Source: Paralichthys olivaceus (taxonomy: Eukaryota > Chordata > Actinopteri > Pleuronectiformes > Paralichthyidae). Taken from it: a DNA stretch of 64,000 bases. Position 1 is the first letter of the stretch; each line of letters opens with the position of its first letter. The stretch spans positions 12,058,986-12,122,985 of the forward strand of contig NC_091116.1 in the NCBI RefSeq assembly GCF_024713975.1. The letters run 5' to 3'. The notes below the pieces were generated by a model. That model ran no database searches and had not been told where the DNA came from. It was given only the letters and a program-made list of their open reading frames with translations. Shown here in pieces: positions 1-12,000 of this stretch. A program made the translations under genes and the position numbers.

Positions 1-303
1 ATCCACTTGAACGATATTTGCAGGTCGTGCCTTCGCTTTCAGACGCTGTTTCCACGTCCTAATGCTGCGATTTAGAGGATTTTTAGTGACAGCTTTGCTT
101 TAATCAGCTGCTGCCAAAAGCCACAAGTGACGGAGGCGGCCTCTTGTTTTCCCCTGATAATCATTAACTCTGTAATATCAGAGCAGGCAGCGTGAATGCA
201 AGATGTCCTGTCTCACATTCATACCTTCGAAGAAGACAATACACATTACAGAGTATTTCTGCAAGAGCGTTTCATTTCTCTTATTCCCTCCCTCGCTGAC
301 TCA

Positions 304-361
304 CGCACACACACACACACACAAACACACACTCACACACACACACACACACACACACACC
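304..361. repeat. CA microsatellite
   Basis: Nearly uninterrupted CA dinucleotides with single AA and CT interruptions. It produces artefactual Thr-His open frames on the plus strand. Confidence 0.95.
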
Positions 362-689
362 CTCCCAAATCAAGGTCACCCCACCCTGCACTAAAGACTG
401 CAATCAATTATCTGGTGCAACATTAAAACGAGACTGAAACTCCCACATCACTGTGATCTGAGCTTCCTGCTCCATCTTACAGAGGTCGCTCTACTGTAAA
501 GACAACAGAGCAAATGAGTCAGGTCTAAATCTAAATATGATTTAACTGTAATGTGGAATAACAAGGAGCTGTACTTGTTAATTAGTTAATTAGTGACTTT
601 TCTTCATTATTTGTTTGATTATATGCACAAATCATTGTTTTTGTTGTGTGTCCGTCCCTCTCATATACTGTAGATATTCTATATGTCAT

Positions 690-880
690 AAAGATATTAT
701 ATATGTCATGTTGATATGGTCAAAGATCGCTGTGGCCTCAGAAAACACAATTTTAATCCAGAGAATCTTTCAAATTAGGTACAAATGTTCTCTTGGACTC
801 CAAAGACGAACTGATTAGATTCTGGTTGTGAAAGACCTTGTGAACGCAATATCTCTCAAATGCAAGTAGAGATTTCTCTG
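690..880 (+). repeat. Dispersed fish repeat, copy 1
   Basis: This segment shares phrases such as GGTACAAA, GAACTGATTAGA, GGTCAAAG and CTTGTGAACGCA with 8800-9060, and more weakly with 61640-61800. It is therefore an interspersed repeat family with an internal near-repeat of about 150 bp. No coding capacity was seen. Confidence 0.6.
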
Positions 881-919
881 CTGCTTCAGGCTTGATCTTT
901 AAATGTGTCTCTTGCCAGT

Positions 920-1005
920 AGGGCGGCATGGTGGTGCAGTGGTTGGCATTTGCACCTCAAAGCAGGAAAGTTTGAATCCTGGTCTCTCTTCGTGTCTGCA
1001 TTGAA
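920..1005 (+). mobile_element. tRNA-like SINE fragment
   Basis: The start (GGGCGGCATGGTGGTGCAG) carries an A-box-like segment, TGGTGCAGTGG. About 35 bp further on is GTTTGAATCC, one change from a pol III B box. The spacing is that of a tRNA promoter, and the same opening phrase is familiar from SINE-type repeats scattered through teleost genomes. No full tRNA cloverleaf or anticodon arm is evident, so this is a transposon remnant and not a tRNA gene. Confidence 0.6.
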
Positions 1006-2179
1006 TAGAGAGAAGCAGCAGATCCTCACATTTGACAAGTGAAGACTGTTGCTTTTACTTGACAAGTGACTTAAATGATCAATCATTCATCAATTGTTGT
1101 CAGGTTGATTTTCCGTCGATCGATTGATGAACTGTCGGAGCACTCGACAGGATCAAAGTGTCGAAGAGGCGTCTCATCTTGAAAAGCTCGGTGTCTACCT
1201 CGCTCTCTGTGGCCTGTCGAGGGCTGGGAAGTGTTTGATCACTGTAGCCGTCCACACAGAGGCCATGGACCATGTGGAGTCTCGGAATCAGTGCGCGGTG
1301 TAATGAGGCAGCGACCAGCTCAGTATGAGGTCACTAAATTGACTTCCTGGGGAGTTACATCCAAAACACTGCAGCACTTAATGCCAGTGTACTGCAGACT
1401 GTTTCTCCCCCCACTGCTTCCTGTCCGTCTTCCTCTGTCACTGCGCTGTCATGACAACCGATTCAGATTAGCATGTCGTTTACATTAAGCCCTGTGAACG
1501 GGCCTTAATGCTAATTGTAATTACTACACATTCATGTTTTTTCCTCCCTTTTTTTAGTGTTAATACCTGTTTTTACTGCAGAATATACTGCAGTCAGACA
1601 GGCACAGTCATACTAGTACTTCAGTCCTACCTGTATACACAAGTAATGAGGGTGAATATACACATATGAACCATACACTGCAATTGAAGATGGACGACAC
1701 ATCTCCACTTCCTCCCTCTATTTAGAAATATAGCAAAAATATCCTGATACAAACGTTACCATCTTTTGCATGTGGTGCACAGATGTCCACCTCTTTATGC
1801 AAAAACTCCAGTGATTTCACCTCCCATCATGCAGCAGTGCACTTGACTCTCTACCCAGACTGTTGAATCTGTGTCTTCTGCTTTGGCCATGCTCAACTAA
1901 CCACTAACCACAATTTAACAGTGATTTTACCGAATATTTCCTCCTGCAAGAACTTTATCACCTCCCTCTACAAATGTGATCTAACGCCTCTGATATTCTG
2001 TCGGAGGTGTAAAACATTCAGGAGAGGACCTCTGCAGAGCGCTCGTGTAATTCAGAGACACAGCGGCATGAAATGACATGGCCGTCTTTCATTTTGCTCG
2101 TGGGGTGGGAGTTGTAGTTCTCGGGACTTTGTGAGGTGCATCACCCAAAGAGGATATCGGTTAATCTGAGCTCCAACAG

Positions 2180-2880
2180 AGACAGACAGAGGAATTAACC
2201 GATGGAGCCACCTATGGAAACAACGGAGGTGGGGAAAAGGGTGATGTGCAAACAGGAAGAAGGGAAAGAAAGGGAGAGAGGTCAAGGAGAGGGGATGAAT
2301 ATGATGCTTTAGTGATTTTGTGCAGGAGAGAGTGAGGAGGAGTGGAGGCCAAGGAGATTGAGCGGCTTTAGGAAGACTGATTGTGGTGGAAGCTGTCAGT
2401 AAGTTAGAGGTGAGCTCCGAGGAGAGGAGAGGAATACTCCACCCTGCTGGGAAAGAAAATGACAGAGGAGAGAAAATGTGGAGGTTGTTTAGGATGATGT
2501 GAGGAAAGAGCAAGCGCGTGTGGGGAGACCTGAAATGAGAGAAAAACAACAAAAAGCCAGAGGGATAGAGAGCAAGACAAAGGAAGACGCGCAGGGAGGT
2601 AGTGAGACATATAAAGATGGATCAAGCAGCCACTGGAGTGGAGAAGCGGAGAGTGATTGAGGGGATGGAGAGGGAGGGAGGTGTGGAAAAGCAGCCATGA
2701 TGAGATGGATTCTACTGGACCGTGAGATTGATGACTCTGCTCCACAAAGAGAGGGAAGAGATAGTGGAAAACGAGGGGAGGAAGGAGAGAAAAGTCCTGA
2801 TGAAAAGAAGCGCAGTGCCCCCGCAAGACAAGAAAAGAAACTGATAAAAGAACGCGGGAGTTTTTATCTCAGCCCTTCCA
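2180..2880 (+). repeat. Long purine-rich (GA-rich) tract
   Basis: About 700 bp of the plus strand is dominated by G and A (GGAGAG, GAAAG and similar words). The overlapping minus-strand open frames at 2052-2552 and 2404-2826 are low-complexity Ser/Leu/Pro/His products of this bias, not genes. Confidence 0.7.
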
Positions 2881-3380
2881 TCTGAAAACACAAGCAGCAT
2901 CTCAGTATCTCTAATAGGATCTATTGCACTTTTTTGCTCATCATCAGTTGTGCATGGAAAATAAAACTTATTTCTGCAGAATAAGAGCTGCGCCGCTGCT
3001 GCATCACAAGAGATTATGTGCAGAGAAAAGTCGGTTTGAAAAGAAGGATTAGATGTAGTTCGGCTTTTTTGACACCGAAGAAAACCAGCGAATTAGTTTT
3101 CCGTCACTGCCTCTGAATGCAAAGTGAGATTTAAATACCTTGGATACAATAAACGCAGAGTTTTTTTTAAACATATTCCATATTTAGAGCTGAAATTCAG
3201 CCCCTTATGGTCCGTGAGTGTGACCAATTAGAGCGATAATTCTTAGCGTTGCCGGACTTCTGCAGCGGCGCCTGTCCAGCTAACGAAGGAGCGGCTTGTT
3301 ACAGGGTAAAATATGTAAAATCCACATTCGGGTGCCGACTGAGGTAGAGAGAGAGAAGATGGGTGAGGAGGGGAGTAAAA

Positions 3381-3396
3381 GGGGGGGGGGGGGGGG
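3381..3396 (+). repeat. Poly-G run (16 G)
   Basis: Sixteen consecutive G about 700 bp upstream of the b3galt1 start codon. It could form a G-quadruplex, and it is also a likely place for sequencing length errors. Confidence 0.9.
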
Positions 3397-4100
3397 AGTT
3401 GAGACCAAGAGAATGAGAGGTTGTGGATATTAATCTTCTCTCACGATAACGTTTAACTTTTACTTTCTCTGTCGTCTCCCTCTCCTCCTCCTCTCAGGCT
3501 GCCAGATTGCTTATGATTTGCCAGCCTGTGTCTGTTGGAGGAGGGATAAGACGGAGATGAGCAGTGTTTGCAAACACAAAATGGTCGGAGCGGAGGAGAG
3601 AGAGTAAAGATATTCACTTCTTATCAGAGGCGCTGTTGGAGTGATCCGGAAACTGTGGCCTGGTCCACCAGTGGATGGATGTTCTAGGTTGTGAAGAATG
3701 CAGAATAGAAAATATTGTTAAATATATCACGTCTTGCTGCCTCTCCATGAAAACTAGTTAAAAGTAGGTTTATGTCACTGCTGCCGTCTACATTCACAGC
3801 TTTGATTAATGCTGCCTCTGTCTGTGCTTTCTCGTCTTCTTCCAGATGCACTGAGCCCTGAAACCTTGGTGCCGGCTGCGATGGGACACAGTAAGGCCGT
3901 GGACACGATGAGAATCCTCTGCAGCGTTCCCTCTCAATCACAGCAGCATCTGTAGACAGTAGATTGGTCCGTTATCTGACCTTAATGTCAGCCGTGTTGC
4001 CGTGGCAGCCTCAAGCTGCACCGCCGGATCAACCCATGGAGGCGTGGCCTGAACACCCCCCGCACCGCTGCCCCTGGTAAGACCAGCCACATGAACAGCG

Positions 4101-5087
4101 ATGCCTTCTAAGGTCTCCTGCCTATACCTGCTGACAGTGGTTTGTTGGGCCAGCGCTCTGTGGTACCTGAGCGTGTCCCGCCCCTCCACGTCCTATGTGG
4201 GACAGCTTAATATCCCCATACGCACGGCGCCCAAGCTGGGCAAGAACGCCACCTTCGGCAACATCCGCACGCGCACGCTCAACCCGCACGACTTTGACTA
4301 CCTCATCAATGAGGAGAAGAAGTGCGAAGCGGAGCCGCCCTTCCTCGTCATCCTCATCAGCACCACTCACAAGGAATTTGACGCCCGTCAGGCCATCAGA
4401 GAGACATGGGGGGACGAGAGCACGTTTCCCGAGGTGCGCGTGGTCACGCTCTTCCTGTTGGGACGCAGCACCGACGCCATTCTCAACGAGATGGTGGAGC
4501 AGGAGAGTCAGATCTTTCACGACGTGGTAGTGGAGGATTTTATTGACTCTTACCACAATCTGACGCTTAAGACGCTGATGGGCATGCGTTGGGTGGCCAC
4601 GTTTTGTTCCCAGGCTCAATATGTCCTGAAGACGGACAGTGACATTTTTGTCAACATGGAGAACCTCATCTACAACCTCCTGAAGCCCACCACCAAGCCC
4701 AGGAGGAGGTACTTCACTGGCTATGTCATCAATGGTGGGCCAATCAGAGACATGCGCAGCAAGTGGTACATGCCCAGGGATCTTTACCCCGAGAGCAAGT
4801 ACCCGCCCTTCTGCTCCGGCACCGGGTACATCTTCTCAGCTGACGTGGCCGAGCTCATATACAATACTTCGTTACACACGAGGCTGCTGCATCTCGAGGA
4901 CGTGTACGTTGGCGTGTGCCTCCGAAAGCTCGGCATCCACCCCTTCCAGAACAGCGGCTTCAACCACTGGAAGATGGCCTACAGCCTTTGCCGCTACCGC
5001 CGCGTGGTCACCGTCCACCAGATCTCGCCCGAGGAGATGCACCGCATCTGGAACGACATGACCAGCAAGAAACACCTGAAATGTTAG
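4101..5087 (+). CDS. b3galt1: Beta-1,3-galactosyltransferase 1
   Basis: A single-exon reading frame of 328 residues, against 326 in human B3GALT1 from memory; the two align along their whole length. It encodes a type II Golgi membrane glycosyltransferase (GT31) that transfers galactose from UDP-Gal in beta-1,3 linkage to terminal GlcNAc. There is a short cytosolic tail, a signal-anchor at residues 8-25 and a stem to about 78. The catalytic domain contains ISTTHKEFDARQAIRETWG (86-104), the metal/nucleotide DxD motif DSD (179-181) and the family motif EDVYVG (266-271). N-glycosylation sequons lie at 49, 153 and 255. The start is chosen at 4101 because the MxSKVSCLY opening matches the mammalian protein. 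The stem (residues 30-80) is the most divergent part. It is convergent with abcb11, the same relative orientation as in human. Confidence 0.97.
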   Translation: MPSKVSCLYLLTVVCWASALWYLSVSRPSTSYVGQLNIPIRTAPKLGKNATFGNIRTRTLNPHDFDYLINEEKKCEAEPPFLVILISTTHKEFDARQAIRETWGDESTFPEVRVVTLFLLGRSTDAILNEMVEQESQIFHDVVVEDFIDSYHNLTLKTLMGMRWVATFCSQAQYVLKTDSDIFVNMENLIYNLLKPTTKPRRRYFTGYVINGGPIRDMRSKWYMPRDLYPESKYPPFCSGTGYIFSADVAELIYNTSLHTRLLHLEDVYVGVCLRKLGIHPFQNSGFNHWKMAYSLCRYRRVVTVHQISPEEMHRIWNDMTSKKHLKC

Positions 5088-5925
5088 TAGGACTGTTTGC
5101 ACTCGCACCAGCGGAGGAGTCTGGGAGGATTGAATTTCATTAACTGTTTCTCCGCTGGTCAGCCCTGAGCTGAAGGAACATTATTGACGAAGAGTCCGGG
5201 GCTTTTTTCTGCCGCAGACTTGCTTTGTCAGGAGTGTCTGCAGCTGCAAGGCCACAAAAAAACCTCTGCATTACTCCGTGTTCTCCCTCGTTTCAAGGTG
5301 CTGCTCAGCTCAGACTCTCAAATTGCGTCAAAGGTTGGATTCGTTTTCAAAAAAATGTGCTAAACCATCATTTTTACAGGAAATTACCCCACAGCAGCAA
5401 TTGTCCCTGGTTACCATACATTAGATTTAAAATAAACAGCAACACTTAAAGTTGTCACCTCACGAGCTCCTAATTATGAATGTTCCTGTGTTTTCAGTCG
5501 ATGTACTAACTGAACGAGGTGTTGATGTTGGATGTACTGTCTGGCAGCGCGTCACGAGGACCACGCTGAGTTCACGGTGTGAAGACTCGGCTGAAACATG
5601 TTGTTCTCACTCCGTGGTATTGATGAGCCGACCTGTTTGCCTCTGTAATATTTCAGAATTAGACATATTTTCTTACAGCAGAACAACCCTGGAACATTTC
5701 TTCAACAAGTATCTGGAAGACGTGAAGATGTCGGCGCTCACATTCCCAAGTGAATGTTACTTCTGTGACCGTGTACAGTGTGATTCGTCTCAGGCGCTGC
5801 AGTGTGCTGTTATATTTTCTATTACTTGAACATGAAGAACAGATTCACCAGTGGGAGAGAGTGCTGAAGACAAATATCACACTTTGGAGTGCTTTCTTCT
5901 TTTCAATTACTTGAGATTAAATAAA
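5088..5925 (+). other. b3galt1: b3galt1 3'UTR (probable)
   Basis: AATAAA hexamers occur at about 5430 and at 5920-5925. Either could end the transcript. The open frames in this stretch are short and have no recognisable content. Confidence 0.4.
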
Positions 5926-6518
5926 GCGCTTTTATAAGACTTGATATTTTATTTATTACAGAAAACCACATAAAAGTTTTTATTCCAGTCGGTTTGATAT
6001 GAATTCCCTGTAAGTTAATACACCCACGTGCATGTTGGGAAACTTGATTATACCCTGAAGTGTTTCTGCAGAAATCAAAGTGTCTCATCAGAGGCGCAGC
6101 TGTGCTCGGTTTAAAGCGAGTCGCAGCTCTCGATGCGTCACAGACGCGCTGCTGAAGCTTCTGCGTGGCGAACATCACGTCTCAGCAAGAGGAAGCACTG
6201 AGGGGATTGTGATGTCAAAATAAAGTGCATACAGTTTTCAGCACGACTTATAGGTTGAATTAGGTTTTTTTTATTATAGAAAATGTAAAAAGAAATATTT
6301 ATTTTTCCCATTTTTTTTAAAGGGCTTCAGAATGGAGAATGTGTTCAAAACAAAACCACAAGATGACTGCTTTATTGTTCCACCACTTCCTTCACCGCAG
6401 TGATAATGGGCTCAAGCACAGGTAACAGTCGACAATAGTTTAAATTGAATTCAGTTTTGCTTTCAACTAATTGATTTTATGTGGTAATTTCAAAACAAAG
6501 AAAGTAAAATATAGCTCT

Positions 6519-6546
6519 TATATATATATATATATATATATATATA
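6519..6546. repeat. TA microsatellite
   Basis: An uninterrupted TA run in the b3galt1-abcb11 spacer, followed shortly by a short GT run. Confidence 0.9.
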
Positions 6547-6702
6547 ACTATTAACGTGTGTGTGTGTCTTCAACGTGATGCAGAGTGCAGACAAATCAGC
6601 ACCTTGCAACATCCAACTATAATTAGGTGGCTCAGCCTCTGATGCCTACAGGTGTGTGTTTGTGTGTGTGTGCACGTTGGATCTGTGAGCTCTTTGTTCC
6701 AG

Positions 6703-6727
6703 CATCATCATCATCATCATCATCATC
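6703..6727. repeat. ATC trinucleotide microsatellite
   Basis: About eight ATC units. They give poly-His and poly-Asp shadow frames that should not be read as proteins. Confidence 0.9.
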
Positions 6728-8799
6728 TGACAGAGCAGCAGCACAACTCCTCTGGGACTCTGGGAGAAATGAAAAGTGTCTTCTGTTCTGTTCTTGCAAA
6801 GATACACATAAAAATGTGGAAAGCACTTGTGGCGCTGCTCCGTCCTCAAACTGTTTCACTCGGAAATCTGGTGGGAGCTTGTCGGCAGAAAACACAACCG
6901 CGTGGTTACGATTTCTTCATAATAAAACAACTCCCAGATGGCGTCTTTACTTCAAATGCGTCTTTTTTGATCTGTTTTTGCAGCTGAAATATAATTGAAA
7001 ACGTTTTATGGAAAAGAACTGCCACAGTGTGTCGTCAGTTAATGGATTTATTTTTGCACGGTAGCACATATGTGAAGTAATTGTTATTCACAGCCTCTTA
7101 TCTTCACTGCTGTCTTTTGCATTCCCCTGATCACGCCCTGCAGTGGCACATGCAGTTTGAGACTGTGTGGTGAGAAATAGAACGTGTGGACCCAGTGGTG
7201 GAGCATTTAAAGGGCTAAAGCTCTGGGAAAATGAAAAGCGAGTGATTATTCCGGGGCTTGTGCTAAATGAAACTCATAATGAGCGAGGCGGAGTGCTCGA
7301 CGAGTGGGAATGCTCCGATTTCTAAACAATCCTTTGGAAAACAGGCTGGTGAAGCTCAGAGTGGAAATACAAAGCTATCAGGACCTTGAGTTGGCGGGAA
7401 ATCCTCCGTAGACCAGAGCGTCTGATTTTGGTTCGGCCGCTTACAACGTCTGGTGGAGACGGCCCCAGGATCAGGACACAGCTATTGAGTCTTTCATTAA
7501 ATTAAAACAAATTTGAATTCTTCAAGTAGATACCTCTAAACAAATTCATTATTTACCACTCTGTTTTCTCTCAGGTCACCTCGAGAACGACCACCAGCTC
7601 GGATCGACACATCGTGTTCCTGTAAATGTTCCTTCTAATTATTAGAATAAAAGCAGATAACACTGAGGTAATTTACATTCACTGCTCAGCACTGCAATTT
7701 CTCAAACTGTCACTCATCTGTGGCTGTTGATGGCCGCAGATGTGGGTCAGTTGTTGGTGGACGATGCAGCCAGAGATGCTCATTACTGCTAATAAAGCTC
7801 CAGACAGCTGAGGAGGCGGCACAAGAGGCAGGTGGAGCCACAGGATGTGGAGTCACAGCGTTATAGTGATGAATTAGTCATATTTACTTCCTGCTCTCTG
7901 AGACTGAAAAGGTCAAAATCACAGAATCGTTTTCATCATTTAGGACTGAAATTTAAATTTGTTTTGAAGTGACTCCTCTGCAAAAACAAATCAGTGACTC
8001 TGATGTGACTCATTCCACATGTCCTGCAGCAGGACTTTAACCCTAGCAACTCCGATACGCAAAGCAAAACTTAAATATTGATATCAGGTAATCCCGTCCT
8101 TGCTGGTGACAGCACTTCAGCAGCATGAATTACTTTCTGTCATCGGTAACAGATAGATGGGATTTAAATAGGAAGCATACATCAGGGCGTGGGGCAGGGG
8201 CGCCACGAGCGCTTGACAGAGATAAGTGTGACAGCCGGGCGGAATTTGAATTGCAGGAGCGATAAATTAACTCTTAATGGCGTTGGACAGAAGCCGATCT
8301 CTTGGAACCGGTGGATTCTCAGAGCTGAACCTCACCTTATTCCTACAGCAGCAGCTTCATATTTATGACCTGCTGCACGCTGGGGCAGGAACATTTGCAT
8401 GTGTGCATGAGAGCGGAGTCTCATAAATACCTGATGGGCTGGTGAGCGTCCACATCATTTGATGCAGAGGCAGGTAGAGGAACAAGGTGTTCATAACAGC
8501 CTGCTCTGTTCTTGATGTCAGTCCTTTTTATATTTGAGCGTATACCTGGGGAAAGTGTGCAGCTCATGTTTATCTGTCCTGGAGGCAGCGTGGAGAGGGT
8601 CTGTGAGTGAGTCTGTTTCATGTGATCCTTGTATTCCTTTTATTCCGCTCGCATCCAGTCAGCGCTGCTCGCTCAGCCGCTCCAGAGGCACTGAGGCAGT
8701 TCGGCAGTTTACGGCGTTAGACAGGGTCGAGCAGTGACCTTTTTTATGCCTCTGCACCGGCGACAGCCAGCGGCCAGAGGGATGATGTTTCCTCGGTGT

Positions 8800-9060
8800 C
8801 CCTCTGTTCTTTTCTGTCCACACAATATGTCAAGAACGTCATGAAAGTTGGTACAAACATTAATTTGGACTGAAGATGAACTGATTAGAATGAGGTGGTC
8901 AAAGGTCGAGATTTCTGTGACCTTACTCAACATGTTTTTGGTCTTGTGAACGCAGCATCTCAGGAATCCCTTCAGGCAGTTTCTCCAAATTTGGTACAAG
9001 TGTTGAGTTGGATTTGACGATGAACTGATTCCATTTGTGTGGTTGCAGATGTGTCCCATT
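8800..9060 (+). repeat. Dispersed fish repeat, copy 2
   Basis: Same family as 690-880. It contains two successive GGTACAA...GAACTGATT modules about 150 bp apart (near 8851 and 8993), so the unit is internally duplicated. Confidence 0.6.
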
Positions 9061-12000
9061 CTGAGAGCTTGATGTCACTATTGCGTCTGTCTGTTAAATA
9101 TTAGCCTGATAAATATTGAGCTAGAGGCAGAAGAGGATTAGAACCAAATTGTCCAAGCAGCAGTAACTGAACTTCTCTTCTTCTGAACTTTCTTTTTCTT
9201 TGTTCGATACAAAAGCTTTTCTTTCTCTTTCACTGGGTCATTGACTTTGATTTAGTTCCTTCAGCCCACTGCACAAAGACTTTTAACATTGATTCGACAG
9301 GTTTGCTTACTTTAACATCTCACGCATCATGTGCAACGGAGACCTGAGCTGCTTTGACTCTAAGATTCTGTTGTGGACTAAACATGGGGCTTTTTCCAGT
9401 CATTAGCTGCAGCCCACACCACTCTGGTGAGGGCCCGTGGGGAGTAATTGCCTCATTTGGGATGTAATTAATCTCTATTAAAACCGCATCCATCTTAGGC
9501 CGTTACCTCACCCACATCTCACACACAATTTTGCGCTTCACAACACAAACCGCCGGGAACACGCCGGGAGATACAGAGAGGGAAAAGGTTGAAAAGACGC
9601 TTTCCTGCTTTCCAGGAGGGGAAATGAAGAGGTTTAAAGCACGGAAAGAAACTGCAGTGGAGATAAGTGTCCGAAAAAGAGGTAGAATCTCATTTGTGCA
9701 ATTCTGTTTTCAATTTAGCTGCATATTTGACAGATTTCTCTCCTTTTTCATTCACTTCTTCCCCTTGATTTCTCTTTCTCTCACCACCTTTCCTTATCTT
9801 TCTCTGCCTCTGATAGTCTAAGATGGGCTTAAGCTTCCATCTTCTCTCTGCCTCCTTCCCTCTCTCTCTCTCTCTCAGTTCCTCCGTCTGCTGCTGTTCT
9901 TACCGCAAGGCCCCAGAAATCCTCTGCAGATGCCTGAGAGACCGACTGTTGACAGACAACACGGCTTTAAATGTGAAAACAAGGCTATTTCAAGCAGGGA
10001 TTGCATGAATTCATAGGCAGATGTTTTTCTTTGCACTTGTTTGACATTTTTCTGCAAACTTGTCAACACAAAAGGCTTTGTGAGGGAAGCGCGGAGGAAA
10101 ATGCAAACATTTTGTGCCTGTCACAGTGACAGCTTTCATCTGGAGATGTTGCTTATGCACATGGACAAATATAACACTAAACTTCTCATGTTTCCTAATC
10201 GCCACTAGCTCCCTGCATTTGGAGCTCGTTGATAAATGCAGCAACACAGACAGAACAATGACGTTAATATTCAGGCCGACATCAGTTCAGTTATTCTCCA
10301 AGTAAAAAGACACTTTTATGTGAAATTACCTTCAGCTCCAATAAGATAACACAATTTCAGAGATAACTTCATCAGACAGAACACCACCGTGAATCCCAAT
10401 CACATTCCAGCTGGACCCTTTCAGAGAAATCTATTTTCCCACTTATCTGACTAAACGAATATCATCGTACCTGCAGCCATCAGCTCCATCTTTGTAATTG
10501 TCCTCTTGGAATGCAGCAACAGTCAAATGACAAAAACATGTTTCACATCCATATTGTACGATGTAATGTGACGCTTATGTTGCCAGGTGGAGAATTTGAG
10601 GTGATAACAGACCTGCAATTCAGATTTGACTTATATTTTTATCTCGTCTGAACCAGGCGTTTTAGAAGCCAATCTTTTTATTTTATTTCTTCTCTTTCTT
10701 CGCAGCATTTCTGTATAATCTGCTCCATGCTCCGTTTCTGTGCCAGCGCTTGATTTGCTCTAATTAAATGGGACTGACACTGTTTACGCATTAGAGAAGA
10801 ACAAAGATGCGGCTGATTCGAACAACAAAAGACAAATTATTCCAACCACTTTGCTTTAGTTAATCAGTGTCTGCCACAATCCCCATCTCTCCCCAACCTG
10901 GAAATATCATGTTTTTATCGGCAGGACCGTTCTCACTTGTTACTGAGTCAGAAAGTACCAAACCAGATATTTGTGAAAGTTCCCTGAATCTCTTTGTACC
11001 GGATTCTTTTTCTCAACCATTCTCAGCCACTCCTGCAATTAATTCATCCCCCTCTCTCTCCTAGTCCGATGAGCTTGTTCTGTTTGCAGTCCTTTCCATC
11101 AGTCACACAAACGCAGACACTGACTGACAATGTGAAGCCTGAAAAATCCTGTGTCAAATCCAGCTTCATGGAAGAATTCAATCAAACTTCAAGTGTCCAG
11201 CTGAGTGATGGCGGCCGTTACTCAACTCAAGGTTCTCTGGATGCGACGTTTAGAAGAAACAGACTCTCCCTCTGGCTTCCTCATCTCTCCAGTCGGTTCC
11301 AGTTTACGTAAAACAGGACAACTTCGTCCCAGCGCTCTGGAAGATCATCAACGATGAAATTAAGTAGCGGTGGTCCTGTGTCAGCGGGGGATGTGACAGC
11401 TCGGGCTGATGGGAGATAATCCCAGGACACGTTGACCCCTGCAGAGAGAATTTCTCCAGGCTCCGTGATTATCGTAACCTTGTTAGACGCCGCGTGGGAA
11501 TGATGTCATCGTCTCTTCCCACCACACCCACCACCCCGAGCTGTATCGACTCTAGGAAGGAGAGTGCAGCTTTCCAAATCATGACAAATCACCCTTTACC
11601 AGCGGCTGAAGCACCTCAGGGGGCTGGAACAACAGTGTCACCTCGGATGAGGAAGGAGGCAACTCACCAACACAGAATCATTGAACCTGGCGACAGCTTT
11701 TACTTTCATGTGATCACGCCACTTTATTCATCGCGCTCTTTGAGGCTCGTCAGGCCCAACAAAGTTCCCCACTTTAATCTGGTTTGTTTTCATCTTGGTT
11801 TTTTAGGTGCAACTCTGTTTAATCCCCTGATTTTCAATTTCATGTTTTGACATTTGTGTTTTTAACCTGTTTTATGTTGCATTTTGCTTTTGACTGCTGG
11901 TTAATGGAAAATTAGGAAAACAGACCACACTCGCTTTCATGCATCTCGTCTCACTCGAGCAAATAGGCACAGGGCAGTAATTGCACGCTGCCAACAGCAT

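Larger units (their letters stand above)
1..4100. other. 5' flank / untranslated region of b3galt1, no protein gene seen
   Basis: No convincing coding exon was found in this stretch. It holds a CA microsatellite near 304-361, a tRNA-like SINE fragment near 920-1005, dispersed-repeat fragments near 690-880, a purine-rich block at about 2180-2880 and a run of 16 G at 3381-3396. Pyrimidine tracts ending in CAG occur just before 3499 and just before 3846. They could be acceptors of b3galt1 5'UTR exons, because mammalian B3GALT1 has several non-coding upstream exons and all coding sequence in the last one. These exon boundaries are inference only. Confidence 0.5.

Noticed and set aside
196-426. 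Open frame rich in Thr-His
   Set aside because: It is produced by the CA microsatellite; there is no protein-like sequence outside the repeat.
2052-2826. Overlapping minus-strand open frames of up to 166 codons
   Set aside because: Low-complexity Leu/Ser/Pro/His composition caused by the purine-rich plus strand. No domain, no splice context and mutual overlap in different frames.
4122-4619. 165-codon frame antisense to b3galt1
   Set aside because: A shadow of a highly conserved coding exon; such frames are common opposite GC-rich coding DNA.
6632-6895. Frame with an Asp run on the minus strand, and His run on the plus strand
   Set aside because: Encoded by the ATC microsatellite.
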